Assembly: GCA_965198905.1 (NCBI GenBank)
Contig: OZ240678.1
Location: 2,170,001-2,234,000, forward strand
DNA length: 64,000 nucleotides
Source: CAHJWH01 sp965198905
Lineage (GTDB): Bacteria; Pseudomonadota; Alphaproteobacteria; Caulobacterales; Caulobacteraceae
Direction of reading: 5' to 3'
Shown: positions 8,535 through 16,776 of the stretch, one piece after another
Numbering within the stretch: position 1 is the first letter of the stretch
How the letters are laid out: each line of letters begins with the position of its first letter
Position numbers and translations under genes: made by a program
Notes under the pieces: model-generated
Told to the model about the DNA's origin: nothing
The model's database searches: none
What the model saw: the letters and a program-made list of their open reading frames with translations, nothing else

Positions 8535-9500
8535 ATGAGCCAAAACCGCATTGATGTTCACACCCATCTCGTGCCGCCATTCTGGGCCAAGGACCTGCCC
8601 GAGCATGGCGGCGATCCATCCGGCTGGGGTGCACCCGAGTGGTCCCCAGAGCAGTTGCTGGGCTTCATGGATGAGGAGGAGATCGCAGTCAGCATGCTCT
8701 CGCTCACCGCGCCCGGGATCGAGGGTTGGAATGGCGCCGATCGGATCAACATCGCGCGCCGGGTGAACGACTATGGCGCAGAGCTCGTGAGCCGGCATCT
8801 CGATCGGTTCGGCTATCTCGCCACCTTGGCCTTGCCGGATGTCGACGCCGGTCTAGCCGAGATCCGCCGCTGCTATGACGAGCTCGGCGTCGACGGCGTC
8901 TGCCTGCACAGCAATTTCGATCATATCTATCTCGGCGACGACCGCTTCCTGCCGATCTGGGAGGAACTGGACCGCCGTTCCGCGGTCGTTTTCGTCCATC
9001 CGACCACGCCAGAGGCCGCCGTCCTGGAGGGCATCCCGGGTCCAATCCAGGACTACCCGGCGGATACCACGCGAAGCGCGCTCCAGCTGGTCATCCAGGG
9101 TCACATGACCCGCTTCAGGCACGTGAAGGTCATCCTCTCCCACGGAGGCGGCTTCCTGCCCTACGCCGCCAGCCGCTTCGCGGAGCTGACCGCCTCGTTG
9201 CACCCGGACCGTTCGGCCGAGTCGCTGATGGCGGAGATGCAGCGGTTCTACTTCGACACCGCGCTTGTCGCGCCGAGCGGACTGCCGAGCCTGCTCGCCT
9301 TCGCGCAGCCAGGCCACATCCTGTACGGCACGGACTATCCGTACGCGTCGACCGCTGTGTCCAAGACCTTTACCCACCGACTCGACGACGCAAAGGGGCT
9401 TTCACCGAGCAAGCTTGTGGAGATTAATACGGCTGGCCGTGCCTTGTTCGCTCGCCTGACTGATGGCGGCCTTAAGAAATCTTTCGCCGAGCCAGCCTGA
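8535..9500 (+). CDS. Amidohydrolase-2 family protein (ACMSD/gamma-resorcylate decarboxylase-like)
   Basis: 321 residues. The N-terminal metal motif DVHTH, the strand VVFVHPTTPEAAV, KVILSHGGGFLPY and the late Asp in ILYGTDYPY form the canonical zinc site of the ACMSD-like decarboxylase/hydrolase group. These enzymes decarboxylate aromatic or semialdehyde acids, or hydrolyse ring-cleavage products, without redox cofactors. It is the last intact gene of the plus-strand catabolic series, 161 bases after the hydrolase. Confidence 0.85.
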   Translation: MSQNRIDVHTHLVPPFWAKDLPEHGGDPSGWGAPEWSPEQLLGFMDEEEIAVSMLSLTAPGIEGWNGADRINIARRVNDYGAELVSRHLDRFGYLATLALPDVDAGLAEIRRCYDELGVDGVCLHSNFDHIYLGDDRFLPIWEELDRRSAVVFVHPTTPEAAVLEGIPGPIQDYPADTTRSALQLVIQGHMTRFRHVKVILSHGGGFLPYAASRFAELTASLHPDRSAESLMAEMQRFYFDTALVAPSGLPSLLAFAQPGHILYGTDYPYASTAVSKTFTHRLDDAKGLSPSKLVEINTAGRALFARLTDGGLKKSFAEPA

Positions 9501-9505
9501 GCGGT

Positions 9506-9856
9506 TTAGAAGGACTCCCAAAAGCCCGCGAACCGAGCGATGCGACCATCCTCGTTCAAGTGCGCGTAGCTATGCACCGTTGCGATCTCGGAGCCATCAT
9601 CTGCGAGTTGCGTCCACTCTCCGAGAAGCTGGTCATGCTGTTGGCGTACCCAATTGATCCTGAAGTGACCTCCTGGGAATCGCTCCTGAAAGCGGGCAAT
9701 GTGATCAAGAAGCGTATCGATCCCTGTCCCACATACGCCAGGATTGGAATACAGGATATCCTCGGCAGCGACCGAACGTAATAGCTCCTCACGTTTCAGT
9801 GATGAGGTCTCAGCGAATAAAGTCTTGTAGACGCCGGTAGCATCTCTCTCAGTCAC
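9506..9856 (-). CDS. SnoaL/NTF2-like family protein
   Basis: 116 residues with a GTG start preceded by AAGGGGAT. It resembles NTF2-like cone-fold proteins (VAAEDILYSNPGVCGTG, HFRINWVRQQHDQLLGEWTQL, DGRIARFAGFWE), which include polyketide cyclases and ketosteroid-isomerase-like enzymes. It is convergent with the amidohydrolase, five bases away, and more AT-rich than its neighbours. Function unknown. Confidence 0.65.
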   Translation of the reverse strand: MTERDATGVYKTLFAETSSLKREELLRSVAAEDILYSNPGVCGTGIDTLLDHIARFQERFPGGHFRINWVRQQHDQLLGEWTQLADDGSEIATVHSYAHLNEDGRIARFAGFWESF

Positions 9857-9915
9857 GCCTATCCCCTTTCACTTTCTTTCTATGTTGAGCAACGACCTGC
9901 TCTCGGGCGGAGGCC

Positions 9916-10203
9916 CGTCCTAAGGAATGCGTTCTGACGTTCAATGAAATCGCCGCCATCGTCTCGGAGGTGCTCGGCCGCGAGGTGGCCTACCAACAGG
10001 TTCCATTCGACGGCTTCAAGGCGCAGCTGATGGGGCGCGGCATGGGCGATGAGTTCGCAACCGGCTACGTCGACATGATGCGCGCGAAGAACGAGGGCAT
10101 GGCCAACGTGGCGGCGCGCTTGCCTGACAACACTGGGCCGACCACGCTCCGACAGTGGGCCGAGGTCGAGCTGAAGCCCGCCCTTGACGCTCAGCGTGCC
10201 TGA
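9916..10203 (+). pseudogene. 5'-truncated NmrA-like NAD(P)-binding protein remnant
   Basis: The frame is open from about 9889 but has no good start. From LTFNEIAAIVSEVLGREV onward it matches the C-terminal part of NmrA-type atypical short-chain dehydrogenases (GREVAYQQVPFDGF, the short acidic end WAEVELKPAL). The N-terminal Rossmann half is missing, so this is read as a fragment left by a deletion or insertion near 9.9 kb. An in-frame GTG at 9970 could express 77 residues but would lack the cofactor site. Confidence 0.6.
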
Positions 10204-10360
10204 ATCCGAGACCGACATCGTCAGGCGAGCTGCGGGAGCCGGAGCGGCGGCATAGGTCGCCTACACCGAAAGGCAGCTTCTTCCCTAAGGCGATCTGAAT
10301 ATGCCCGACCGTCTTCGGCCAGCTCCCGTCACTGGGCCGCGGCCTATACCTGCGGTGGTC

Positions 10361-10597
10361 TCAGGCTGCACGTCGCGGAAGACGTTGCTCGATCAAGCGC
10401 AGAAATCGTTGGTTGCGGGTCCCCGCACCCAACGATTCTTGTGATAGCAAGCCCCCCAACAGCCCGGCCTCCAGAGATGGAGCGCCGGGCTTCTTCTTGT
10501 GCGCCGCAAACGCCAGCATCGCCGCGAGGTCACCGCGTAGGACGATCGCCAGTTTGCCATCCTGAGGCGTCAGTTCGATCGCACTCGCCGTATGCAT
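10361..10597 (-). pseudogene. C-terminal remnant of a site-specific recombinase
   Basis: 78 residues. The stretch IELTPQDGKLAIVLRGDLA followed by MLAFAAHKKKPG and GAGTRNQRFLRL resembles the C-terminal tail of resolvase-type (large serine) recombinases of alphaproteobacterial islands and phages. The catalytic domain is absent; the frame ends at the edge of the IS66 segment. It marks a former integrative element near the tRNA-Thr gene. Confidence 0.5.
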
Positions 10598-10687
10598 TTG
10601 GTCAGTACCGCGCCTGCAGAAAGGCTCAGGCGGCCTTGGCGAGCGTCGCCTGGTGGTGGCTCTCGTCCATGCCCTGCGAGGCCCGAG

Positions 10688-11050
10688 GTGATCAATATAC
10701 CGCCTGGCGTGCGGGTCCTGGTGGCGACCAAGCCCGTGGATTTCCGGAAGGGCGCGGAGACCTTAGCGGCGATGGTCAAGGAGACGTTGGGCCAGGACCC
10801 TATCGCCGGAACGGTGCTGGTCTTTCGCGCCAAGCGAGCCGATCGAATCAATATCTTTATACATGACGGCAGCGGCCTGTGCCTTTGCTGGAAGGCCTTG
10901 GATGAGGGCGCGTTCAAGTGGCGGCCGATCGTCGACGGCGTCAGGCGGCTGTCTCCCGCCCAGCTCTCAGCCCTCGTCCAAGGCCTGGCCCCGGGTCTAT
11001 GCGCCGCGGAGGGGGCGGCCGTCGGCGGTCCGGTGACTGCGACAGAGTGA
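10688..11050 (+). CDS. tnpB: IS66 family accessory protein TnpB
   Basis: About 120 residues. PPGVRVLVATKPVDFRKG, LVFRAKRADRINIFIHDGSG and KWRP are the signature of IS66 Orf2 (TnpB), required for transposition of IS66 elements but not the catalytic transposase. A GTG at 10688 is the likely start (VINIPPGVR); the frame is open further upstream. The C-terminal part (GLAPGLCAAEGAAVGGP) looks diverged. Probably not active because its tnpC is truncated. Confidence 0.75.
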   Translation: MINIPPGVRVLVATKPVDFRKGAETLAAMVKETLGQDPIAGTVLVFRAKRADRINIFIHDGSGLCLCWKALDEGAFKWRPIVDGVRRLSPAQLSALVQGLAPGLCAAEGAAVGGPVTATE

Positions 11051-11118
11051 GTCATGATGCCCGCGTGGGCGCCTCAAGGCTCTGATTTTGTGCTCTAATC
11101 GGTCGCAAGGAAGCGGCT

Positions 11119-12018
11119 TTGGACGGTGTTCCGCAGGACATGGAGGCGCTCCGCGCCGCCTTCCTTGCGCTCCGCTCCAAGGCGGCCGGGCTGGAGATCG
11201 AAAACACCCGCCTCGCCGCGGAGAACACCCTCCTCGACACGCTGAACCAGAAACTGGCCCACTACCTGGCCAAGCTGAAGCGACTGAGCCTCGGCCCGAG
11301 CTCCGAAACGCTCGACCCCGACCAGCTCCAGCTGGCGCTGGAGGAGCTCGAGCAGAAGATCGGCGAGGTCCAGGCCGAAGCGGAGAAGACCGCGCCCGAG
11401 GAGGTGAAGCTCAGACGGGCGCGCGACCGGCGCGATGGCCGCCCGTCCTTGCCCGACACGCTGCCCGAAGCGCATGTCACCATCCACCCGGAGCTGGTGG
11501 CTTGCCCCTGTTGCGCCGGCGCGCTGCACCGGATCGGCGAGGACACGTCACGCCGCCTGGACGGCATCCCGGTCCAATACCGCCAGCTGGTCACGCACCG
11601 GCCGAAGTCCGCCTGCCGCGCGTGCGAAGGGACGATCCTGCAGGCGCCGGCGCCCGAGCGGCTGATCCCGGGCGGGCTGCCCACCGAGGCGATGGTCGCC
11701 TCCGTGGTGGTCGGCAAATACGCCGACCACCAGCCGCTCTACCGCCAGTCCCAGGCGCTGGCCCGCCAAGGCGTCCAGATCGGCCGCGACGTGCTGGCGT
11801 CGTGGGTCGGCTGCTTCGCCGCCGAGGTGAAGCCGCTCTGGCGGCTGATGCGCGAGGAGCTGCTCTCCTCCGGCGTGCTGTTCGTCGATGAGACGGAGGC
11901 GCCGGTGCTGGACCCCGGGCGAGCGTCCACCAAGACGGGCTACATGTGGACCATCGCGCGCGATCCCCCTCTTTGGGGCGGGAGCCCTGGTTTCGGCCAC
12001 CCGATTCAGCCCGCGTAG
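11119..12018 (+). pseudogene. tnpC: IS66 transposase TnpC, C-terminally truncated
   Basis: It begins with a coiled coil (AAFLALRSKAAGLEIENTRL), followed by the zinc-binding segment (ACPCCAGALHRIGEDTSRRL, ACRACEG) and the start of the DDE core (GVLFVDETEAPVLDPG, GYMWTIARD). It stops after 299 residues, where full IS66 transposases have about 500. The sequence diverges just after WTIARD (PPLWGGSPG), and the later catalytic residues are absent, so it should be inactive. Confidence 0.75.
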
Positions 12019-12263
12019 GCCCTCCACGGGCTTCGGGTTCGCGTCGTCCAAGCCTAACGTTGGTGGGGGGGCCGCTCACGTCCGGCTCAGCTGCAGGTGA
12101 CGACCGCCGCCCACGCGCGCCACCCGCAATCTTGGTGCCTCCAGGTTGGCCCGAGGAACCCATGCCGTATAGCGCCGCCTTACCTAGCCGGCCGCCTTTG
12201 GTCGAATCGGCTGATCGCCGCGGCTCGGCGCCCCGACCTGCCTGTCGTCGTGCTGAAGTTGGG
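12019..12263. other. Gene-free scar between IS66 and tRNA-Thr
   Basis: About 245 bases with no supportable gene. It includes a G-run near 12065 and follows the point where tnpC diverges, so it probably represents a deletion or recombination junction. Confidence 0.4.
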
Positions 12264-12338
<75 letters not shown>

Positions 12339-12535
12339 GGAAGGCGGGCCTATAGACAAAGGGCGGCCGGAGGGGAAGCCGGAAAGCGAGCGGGGGCGTC
12401 CGGACCGCCTGTTATGCAGGTGTCATCGTCGCGGTCGATGATCTGGCGGCTCCGTTCGAGGCGGTGGGGCTCGCGGACCTCGTGACCCCCGACGGCGTGG
12501 TCTATAGGGGCGGTTGCGCGGGCGGGAACGAAGAC

Positions 12536-13231
12536 ATGGGTGCAGTCGAGATGTGGGCGGTCGCGGTGAGGCGCTCGCGCCCCGCCTCCGCGGCGAGGGG
12601 CGGGCTCCTTGTGGCCGCCGCGGCGCTGGCCCTGGCGGCGGGCCTCCCCCTGGCCTCGCCTGCGGCGTATGCGCAGGAGGCGCCGCTGTCCACCGCCGCG
12701 CCCGATCCCGTCGGCCTGTCGCCGCCGGTGGTCGCAGGCGCGCCCAAGGACGCGCACGTGAACGGCGAGCGGCTGGCCCTGGCGAGCCAGGTCTATGAGA
12801 TCGTGGGGGCCCCTGCGCTCCGCGCCTCCACCCGCAGCCTGACGGCCGGGCTGAGCGTGCAGCTCGCCAGCGCCATGGCGTCCCGCGACGCCGCCCACGC
12901 CCAGGCCATGGTGGCGGCGGTGGGCGACGGGCTGACCAGCATCACGCCCCAGCTCCAGGCCGAGGCGATCTCGCGCATCACCCGCGACTTCACCACCGAG
13001 CAGCTGAAGGAGATGCTGGCCTTCTACGCCTCGCCCACGGGGCGGCTCGCCGCGCGTCGCCTGCCCCAGATCGTGCAGCAGACGGTGGGCGCTGTGCTGG
13101 GCTATCTGCCCCAGATGATGAGCGGGATCGAGGACAGCTATTGCAGCCGGGTCAAGTGCACCCGGGCCGAGAAGCACGCCTTCGACGACGTCGCCGCCAA
13201 GATGGCCGCCGCCCACTCGCCGGCCGAATAG
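12536..13231 (+). CDS. DUF2059 domain protein, exported
   Basis: 231 residues. Signal peptide GLLVAAAALALAAGLPLASP with an AYA site, then a helical DUF2059 region (LTSITPQLQAEAISRITRDF, TEQLKEMLAFYASPTGR). DUF2059 proteins are periplasmic or outer-membrane associated with unknown role. The start at 12536 follows GGAACGAAG. It is divergent from the tRNA-Thr. Confidence 0.8.
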   Translation: MGAVEMWAVAVRRSRPASAARGGLLVAAAALALAAGLPLASPAAYAQEAPLSTAAPDPVGLSPPVVAGAPKDAHVNGERLALASQVYEIVGAPALRASTRSLTAGLSVQLASAMASRDAAHAQAMVAAVGDGLTSITPQLQAEAISRITRDFTTEQLKEMLAFYASPTGRLAARRLPQIVQQTVGAVLGYLPQMMSGIEDSYCSRVKCTRAEKHAFDDVAAKMAAAHSPAE

Positions 13232-13368
13232 GCTGGCGAGGAACAGCCGGGCGCCGAGTAGGCCGGCTGCGTCAGAGCGACGTCGCGCCGCCTCGCCCCC
13301 AGCGCCGGCCAGGCGCAAACCCGCGTCCACGCACCCCGGCCCGGCGGCCTCCATCCCAGGAGGCTTCC

Positions 13369-13992
13369 ATGGGCAAGACCACCAGACCCTACAACCCGGC
13401 CGCAGCGCAGGCGGAGCGGCTGAAGCGCCTCGACAAGCAGGCGCAGGCCGACGCGACCGAGCGGGCCGACGCCGCCACCCCCGAGCGCTGGGGGGTGGCT
13501 GCGGACGCTCTGACCCTGCCGGCCAACGCGGCGGTGGCCGCGGTGCGCGACGGGCGCGGGCGTGTGTCGTACGCCCACCGCACCGACGTGTTCGAGCGGC
13601 TGCACGAGCGCGGCTCGCTCAGCGACGGCCAGCTCACAGCCGTCCGCAGGCTGGAGCAGGACGTGGGCGCGCGCGCCGGCCTGTTCCGGCCGCCGTCGGA
13701 CCTCGTCAAGGTCGACGCCCAGGCGCGGCCCGGGGGCGCCACCGAGCGGATGCTGGAGGCCGGCCGCCGGGTGGACGCAGCGCTCGCCGCCGCCGGCCCC
13801 CGCTGCGCCCTGCTGCTCCGCGCCCTTGTCGAACCCGGGGTGCTCGCGGGCCGCAGCCTGGCCTGGCGCGAGGTCGTCGCCCGCGAGACCGCCGAGACCA
13901 ACCCCCACGCCCAGGCCGCCCGCGTCCGCACCGCCTGCGACAACCTCATGCTCGCCTACCAGGCGCTGGACGGGGGAGGGCGGCCGAGGTGA
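13369..13992 (+). CDS. Conserved hypothetical, DUF6456-like helical protein
   Basis: 207 residues, beginning after a strong AGGAGG site. The N-terminus is charged and helical (AAAQAERLKRLDKQAQADAT). The C-terminal part has the pattern VSYAHRTDVFERLHERGSL, LTAVRRLEQD and LLLRALVEPGVLAGRSLAWREV, like the DUF6456 group of alphaproteobacterial and phage-associated proteins. A role in DNA transactions is possible; none is demonstrated. No predicted membrane segment. Confidence 0.6.
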   Translation: MGKTTRPYNPAAAQAERLKRLDKQAQADATERADAATPERWGVAADALTLPANAAVAAVRDGRGRVSYAHRTDVFERLHERGSLSDGQLTAVRRLEQDVGARAGLFRPPSDLVKVDAQARPGGATERMLEAGRRVDAALAAAGPRCALLLRALVEPGVLAGRSLAWREVVARETAETNPHAQAARVRTACDNLMLAYQALDGGGRPR

Positions 13993-14031
13993 GGCCGATT
14001 CGGCGCCTGACCCGTTTTAGCTCAATCGCGC

Positions 14032-14054
14032 GGTGTCAACGATTCGTTGACACC
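14032..14054. promoter_or_regulatory. Perfect 23-bp palindrome, probable antitoxin operator
   Basis: Arms GGTGTCAACGA and TCGTTGACACC around one central base, ending 43 bases before the DUF1902 start codon. A second shorter inverted repeat, CTGCGG...CCGCAG, follows at 14055-14072. Antitoxins of the HicB/DUF1902 class commonly autorepress through such operators; binding here is inferred. Confidence 0.6.
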
Positions 14055-14097
14055 CTGCGGCGGTGACCGCAGATAGATCGGCGTGGACGAGGTCGAG

Positions 14098-14325
14098 ATG
14101 GCGCATTCCTACTACGTCAAGGCCTTGTGGGACGCCGAGGCGCAGGTCTGGGTTTCGGAGACCGATATCCCCGGCCTAGTGATCGAAACCCATACGCTGG
14201 CGGAGTTCGAGGCCGCCTTCCAAGACCTCGCCCCCGAAATGCTGGCGATCAATGCAGGCATCCACAAACGTAGCGTCAGCTATACCTTCAGCGCCGAAGG
14301 TCATCACGAGCTGTCCGTCGCCTGA
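14098..14325 (+). CDS. DUF1902 (HicB-like) antitoxin
   Basis: 75 residues. YVKALWDAEAQVWVSETDIP followed by GLVIETHTLAEFEAAFQDLA is the partial RNase-H-like fold of HicB-type antitoxins (DUF1902). The ATG at 14098 follows GAGG at good spacing. It ends at 14325, directly abutting the stop codon of the oppositely oriented hicA. A palindromic operator lies upstream. No separate DNA-binding domain is visible, so autoregulation would need the palindrome to be bound by this protein or the complex. Confidence 0.75.
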   Translation: MAHSYYVKALWDAEAQVWVSETDIPGLVIETHTLAEFEAAFQDLAPEMLAINAGIHKRSVSYTFSAEGHHELSVA

Positions 14326-14523
14326 TCAGAGGCGTTGGCTGATCCCCATCTGCTTCAGCACCTCGTTGGCGGTGTGACGGCTCTTTGATCTTGGGACCGT
14401 CACGGTACGCTGATTGATCGGGCTGAACCATTTTTCATGGCTGCCCTTACCGCCGTCCACTCGATAGCAGCCGTGGGCTCGCATGATCGGAACGAGGTCT
14501 TCGTAGAAGGTAGGCACGCCCAT
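14326..14523 (-). CDS. hicA: HicA-family mRNA interferase toxin
   Basis: 65 residues, normal length for HicA. It carries the dsRBD-like fold signature with the catalytic histidine in GGKGSHEKWF and the C-terminal helix HTANEVLKQMGIS. HicA toxins cleave mRNA and are neutralised by HicB-type proteins. It is convergent with the DUF1902 gene: the two stop codons form TGATCA with no gap. The ribosome-binding region is poor (GAGG directly abuts ATG), which could keep translation low. Confidence 0.8.
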   Translation of the reverse strand: MGVPTFYEDLVPIMRAHGCYRVDGGKGSHEKWFSPINQRTVTVPRSKSRHTANEVLKQMGISQRL

Positions 14524-14611
14524 CCTCTGTATCCGCTCGCCAGTGTAGCTTCAGGGCTGATCCATCTCCAGAGCGGATGACGACGGATGGCCGACAAGCG
14601 CTCGCCTTACA

Positions 14612-14704
14612 TCGGGCTCATCCTGAGCTTGTCGAGAGGTGCGAGGCTGCGGTGCGGCCCGGTGGACGCCTCGTCCTTCGACAGGCTCAGGATGAGGCGA
14701 ATGC
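14612..14704. repeat. Palindromic intergenic repeat, family C, copy 1
   Basis: Inverted repeat with arms CTCATCCTGAGCTTGTCGA and TCCTTCGACAGGCTCAGGAT around about 50 bases. Further copies lie at 48250 and 54694. It resembles REP/ERIC-type elements of Caulobacterales and sphingomonads. Confidence 0.85.
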
Positions 14705-14822
14705 AGGCCTTTGCGCCTCAAGTCCCCCGCTTTGAAGGACTAGCTGTAGGCTCCAGCGAAGCTGAAAAGCCGCATCGCTGTCGCTGGATGCAATTGCACC
14801 TGATCTGGGTAAGGAGGACACC

Positions 14823-14996
14823 ATGACCGAGGCCCTACTTCGTCTCGCCGCGTTCGGAGCGCCCGCCATGCTGGGCGTCCTCTCCGCGATCGTCGGTCGC
14901 AAGTCTGTCCAGGCGCTGCGCGAACAGCGACGACAGCGCCGTGACCCGCATCCTGAGCGGAGCGGTGTTTTCGCGAGTGAAGTAATAAGCCGCTAA
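14823..14996 (+). CDS. Small hypothetical protein, possibly membrane-inserted
   Basis: 57 residues beginning MTEALLRLAAFGAPAMLG, with one hydrophobic stretch (LAAFGAPAMLGVLSAIVG) followed by an arginine-rich segment (REQRRQRRD). It is preceded by a very strong ribosome site (TAAGGAGG, 6 bases). No family is recognised. The ribosome site and charge pattern are the main support. Confidence 0.5.
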   Translation: MTEALLRLAAFGAPAMLGVLSAIVGRKSVQALREQRRQRRDPHPERSGVFASEVISR

Positions 14997-15725
14997 TAAC
15001 GGTGCCAACAACTAGCTTTGCCATCCCCAGAACTAACAACTGACACAGGCCAGGCTAATTCATGCAGGATGAGAATTGAAAATGCTTGAAGCTAAACCAG
15101 AACCCCGCACCCGAGCCAAGAGGCCGCCGAGTGTGCGGACGGGTGGATCATGGTCGGCGCTGCGCTCGCGATCCTGACCACCCAACTTGCCGCTGTTCTC
15201 TTTGTCAGGCACTCGCCCGCATTGGTCGGCCTCATGCGCGGCGTCGGCGTTCTTGTGGTCATCCTTGGCGCCCAAGGGGGAAGATGATCGTTGCGGCTCG
15301 GAAGGCGAGAAAGGCCGGCGCCCTTGTCCGACCCAGAACCTGACGCCCGCACCCAAGCCGAAACGTTCCCGGACCTAGCTGCGAACTGGAGCGCATTGGG
15401 AGGTAAGGGGAATTTGACGAAAAGCTGAGGCGTATGGCCGTAAATAAGAACAAAGCGGCAACTTGGCCAATGTTGCGGACTCGAGAAAGGCGTATGAAGG
15501 TCATGCGGACGGATTGCGCCGGGGCGGCCCACCGGGGCTGACACGGTCGCGACGCCGCTCCCGTCATCGTTTCCCGATCGAGGAAACGTCTGCCCTGCCG
15601 CTCTCGCGCGGCTCACCCCATCGCGCCCCGGCCGCGCCGGAACCCCAACCGTGTGCCTTGAGCCTTGACCCAGGCCGGCTTGCGGTCGCGGGCGCGATCC
15701 CGACCTGCTCAGGAGGCGTGGATTG
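14997..15725. other. Region with no convincing gene
   Basis: About 730 bases with only short frames. Two stretches (near 15085 and 15335) give similar peptides (EPRTRA, DPEPDARTQAE), suggesting decayed copies of one small gene. Composition is lower in GC than the flanks. No RNA gene was recognised. Confidence 0.4.
15150..15287 (+). CDS. Possible small two-helix membrane protein or decayed gene
   Basis: 45 residues with two hydrophobic stretches (VGAALAILTTQLAAVLFV and LMRGVGVLVVILGA). The ribosome site is weak. The preceding 68 bases in another frame read like a soluble N-terminus (MLEAKPEPRTRAKRPP), so this may be a frameshifted remnant. Confidence 0.25.
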   Translation: MVGAALAILTTQLAAVLFVRHSPALVGLMRGVGVLVVILGAQGGR

Positions 15726-16115
15726 ATGCCGACCAAGCCCGGCGTAATGCATCCTGGAAAGCTGAAATACGCGCCTCGCTATTGCGCGGAATTGGTGGAC
15801 TTCATGGGACGCGGCTACAGCTTGACGGCCTTCGCCGGCGAGATCGGCACCACCCGGGCGAACCTTCTGACCTGGTGCGACAAGCACCGGCCGTTCGCCG
15901 TCGCCTTGGAGCGGGCCCAGGCGCGCCGGGCGCGCGTTCTGGAGGATCACCTGATCAACGCCAAGGGCCCCAGGGCCTTCGACTTGCAGATGGAGGCTCT
16001 CAGGACATCCGCCCCGGAGGACTGGCGGCGCGATGCGATGACTACAAGCAAGGCCCCGACTCGTGTCGCGCCCTCCATCGGCCTAGACCTGCCCGACAAC
16101 GATCGCGACATTTAG
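15726..16115 (+). CDS. Putative terminase small subunit (HTH)
   Basis: 129 residues. The N-terminal part has a homeodomain-like helix-turn-helix (YCAELVDFMGRGYSLTAFAG followed by EIGTTRANLLTWCDK), the fold used by small terminases to recognise DNA. The middle reads ALERAQARRARVLEDHLI, as in related small terminases. The ATG at 15726 is preferred over TTG 15723. It is separated from the large subunit by a minus-strand gene, which is unusual. Confidence 0.6.
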   Translation: MPTKPGVMHPGKLKYAPRYCAELVDFMGRGYSLTAFAGEIGTTRANLLTWCDKHRPFAVALERAQARRARVLEDHLINAKGPRAFDLQMEALRTSAPEDWRRDAMTTSKAPTRVAPSIGLDLPDNDRDI

Positions 16116-16204
16116 GGAGATCAAAAGGGAGGTTTCGCCCCCGCGAAACTTCTGTGCTCTGGAAAGGGCAGGCCGATCGAGCCGGCCTACCCGATCAGTT
16201 TACC

Positions 16205-16585
16205 TTAGCTCTTCTTGCGCGCGCGCTTGGGGGCGGCGGCGGCTTCCTTGTCCTCTTCTTCGTCCTTCGACTCCTCGCCAGCCTCGATCAGGGCTTCGCC
16301 GAGCGCCTTGAGCTTGGCGCTGTTCTTCTCGTCCTTCTGCGAAATCTTGACCGTAGCTTCGCCCAGGCGATGGAGCAGGGCGTGGATACGGTCCACATGG
16401 GGACTGGACGACTCCACCTGCTTGCGAAGGGCGGCGAGATCGCGCTGGATGCCCTTTACGCCGGGAGCGTCGACGTCGGCGAGCGCGGTTTCCCAGTCTT
16501 CGATCAGATGGCTGCCGGTGTCGGGCTTGGCGCTGTCCAAGCCGCGATTGATCGCATTCGTGGTCGCAGCAAACTTTATGGCCAT
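16205..16585 (-). CDS. Hypothetical protein with Lys/Glu-rich C-terminus
   Basis: 126 residues beginning MAIKFAATTNAINRGLDSAK, with a helical middle (GIQRDLAALRKQVESSSPHV) and a low-complexity acidic/basic end (EESKDEEEDKEAAAA, then KRARKKS). The start at 16585 follows AAGGA at good spacing. It interrupts the terminase genes in opposite orientation. Function not recognised; a small nucleic-acid-associated or regulatory protein is possible. Confidence 0.6.
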   Translation of the reverse strand: MAIKFAATTNAINRGLDSAKPDTGSHLIEDWETALADVDAPGVKGIQRDLAALRKQVESSSPHVDRIHALLHRLGEATVKISQKDEKNSAKLKALGEALIEAGEESKDEEEDKEAAAAPKRARKKS

Positions 16586-16776
16586 GAGTTTTTCCTTGAT
16601 CACCCGATCCTGTACCGGTCGGCGGCGAGGCAACGTGCAGTCCGGGCGAAAGGTCCGCCGCCAAGCTTCAGTATTGGTCAGATAGGTCCGCACCCTCTGC
16701 TGACGTTGATTTGTGTTACCCCGCTTCTGACATACGAGTTGTTGTCTTTTGTTAGGGCCGGGGAAGGGGAGGGGTG

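Larger units (their letters stand above)
10600..12018 (+). mobile_element. IS66-family element, truncated and degenerate
   Basis: It contains a tnpB-like gene and the 5' part of tnpC in the normal order. tnpA was not recognised, and the last two fifths of tnpC, with most of the DDE catalytic residues, are missing. Terminal inverted repeats and the target duplication could not be placed, so the edges are approximate. It is inserted beside a recombinase stub and 0.25 kb from tRNA-Thr. Confidence 0.65.

Noticed and set aside
12030..12110. Resemblance of the stretch ending CTCACGTCCGGCTC to the 3' half of a group II intron domain V
   Set aside because: The matching 5' half could not be found at the right spacing and there is no intron-encoded reverse transcriptase.
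15092..15736. A 214-codon minus-strand frame in the gap before the phage cluster
   Set aside because: Composition is Ser/Arg/Pro-rich without domain pattern and there is no ribosome site; treated as non-coding.
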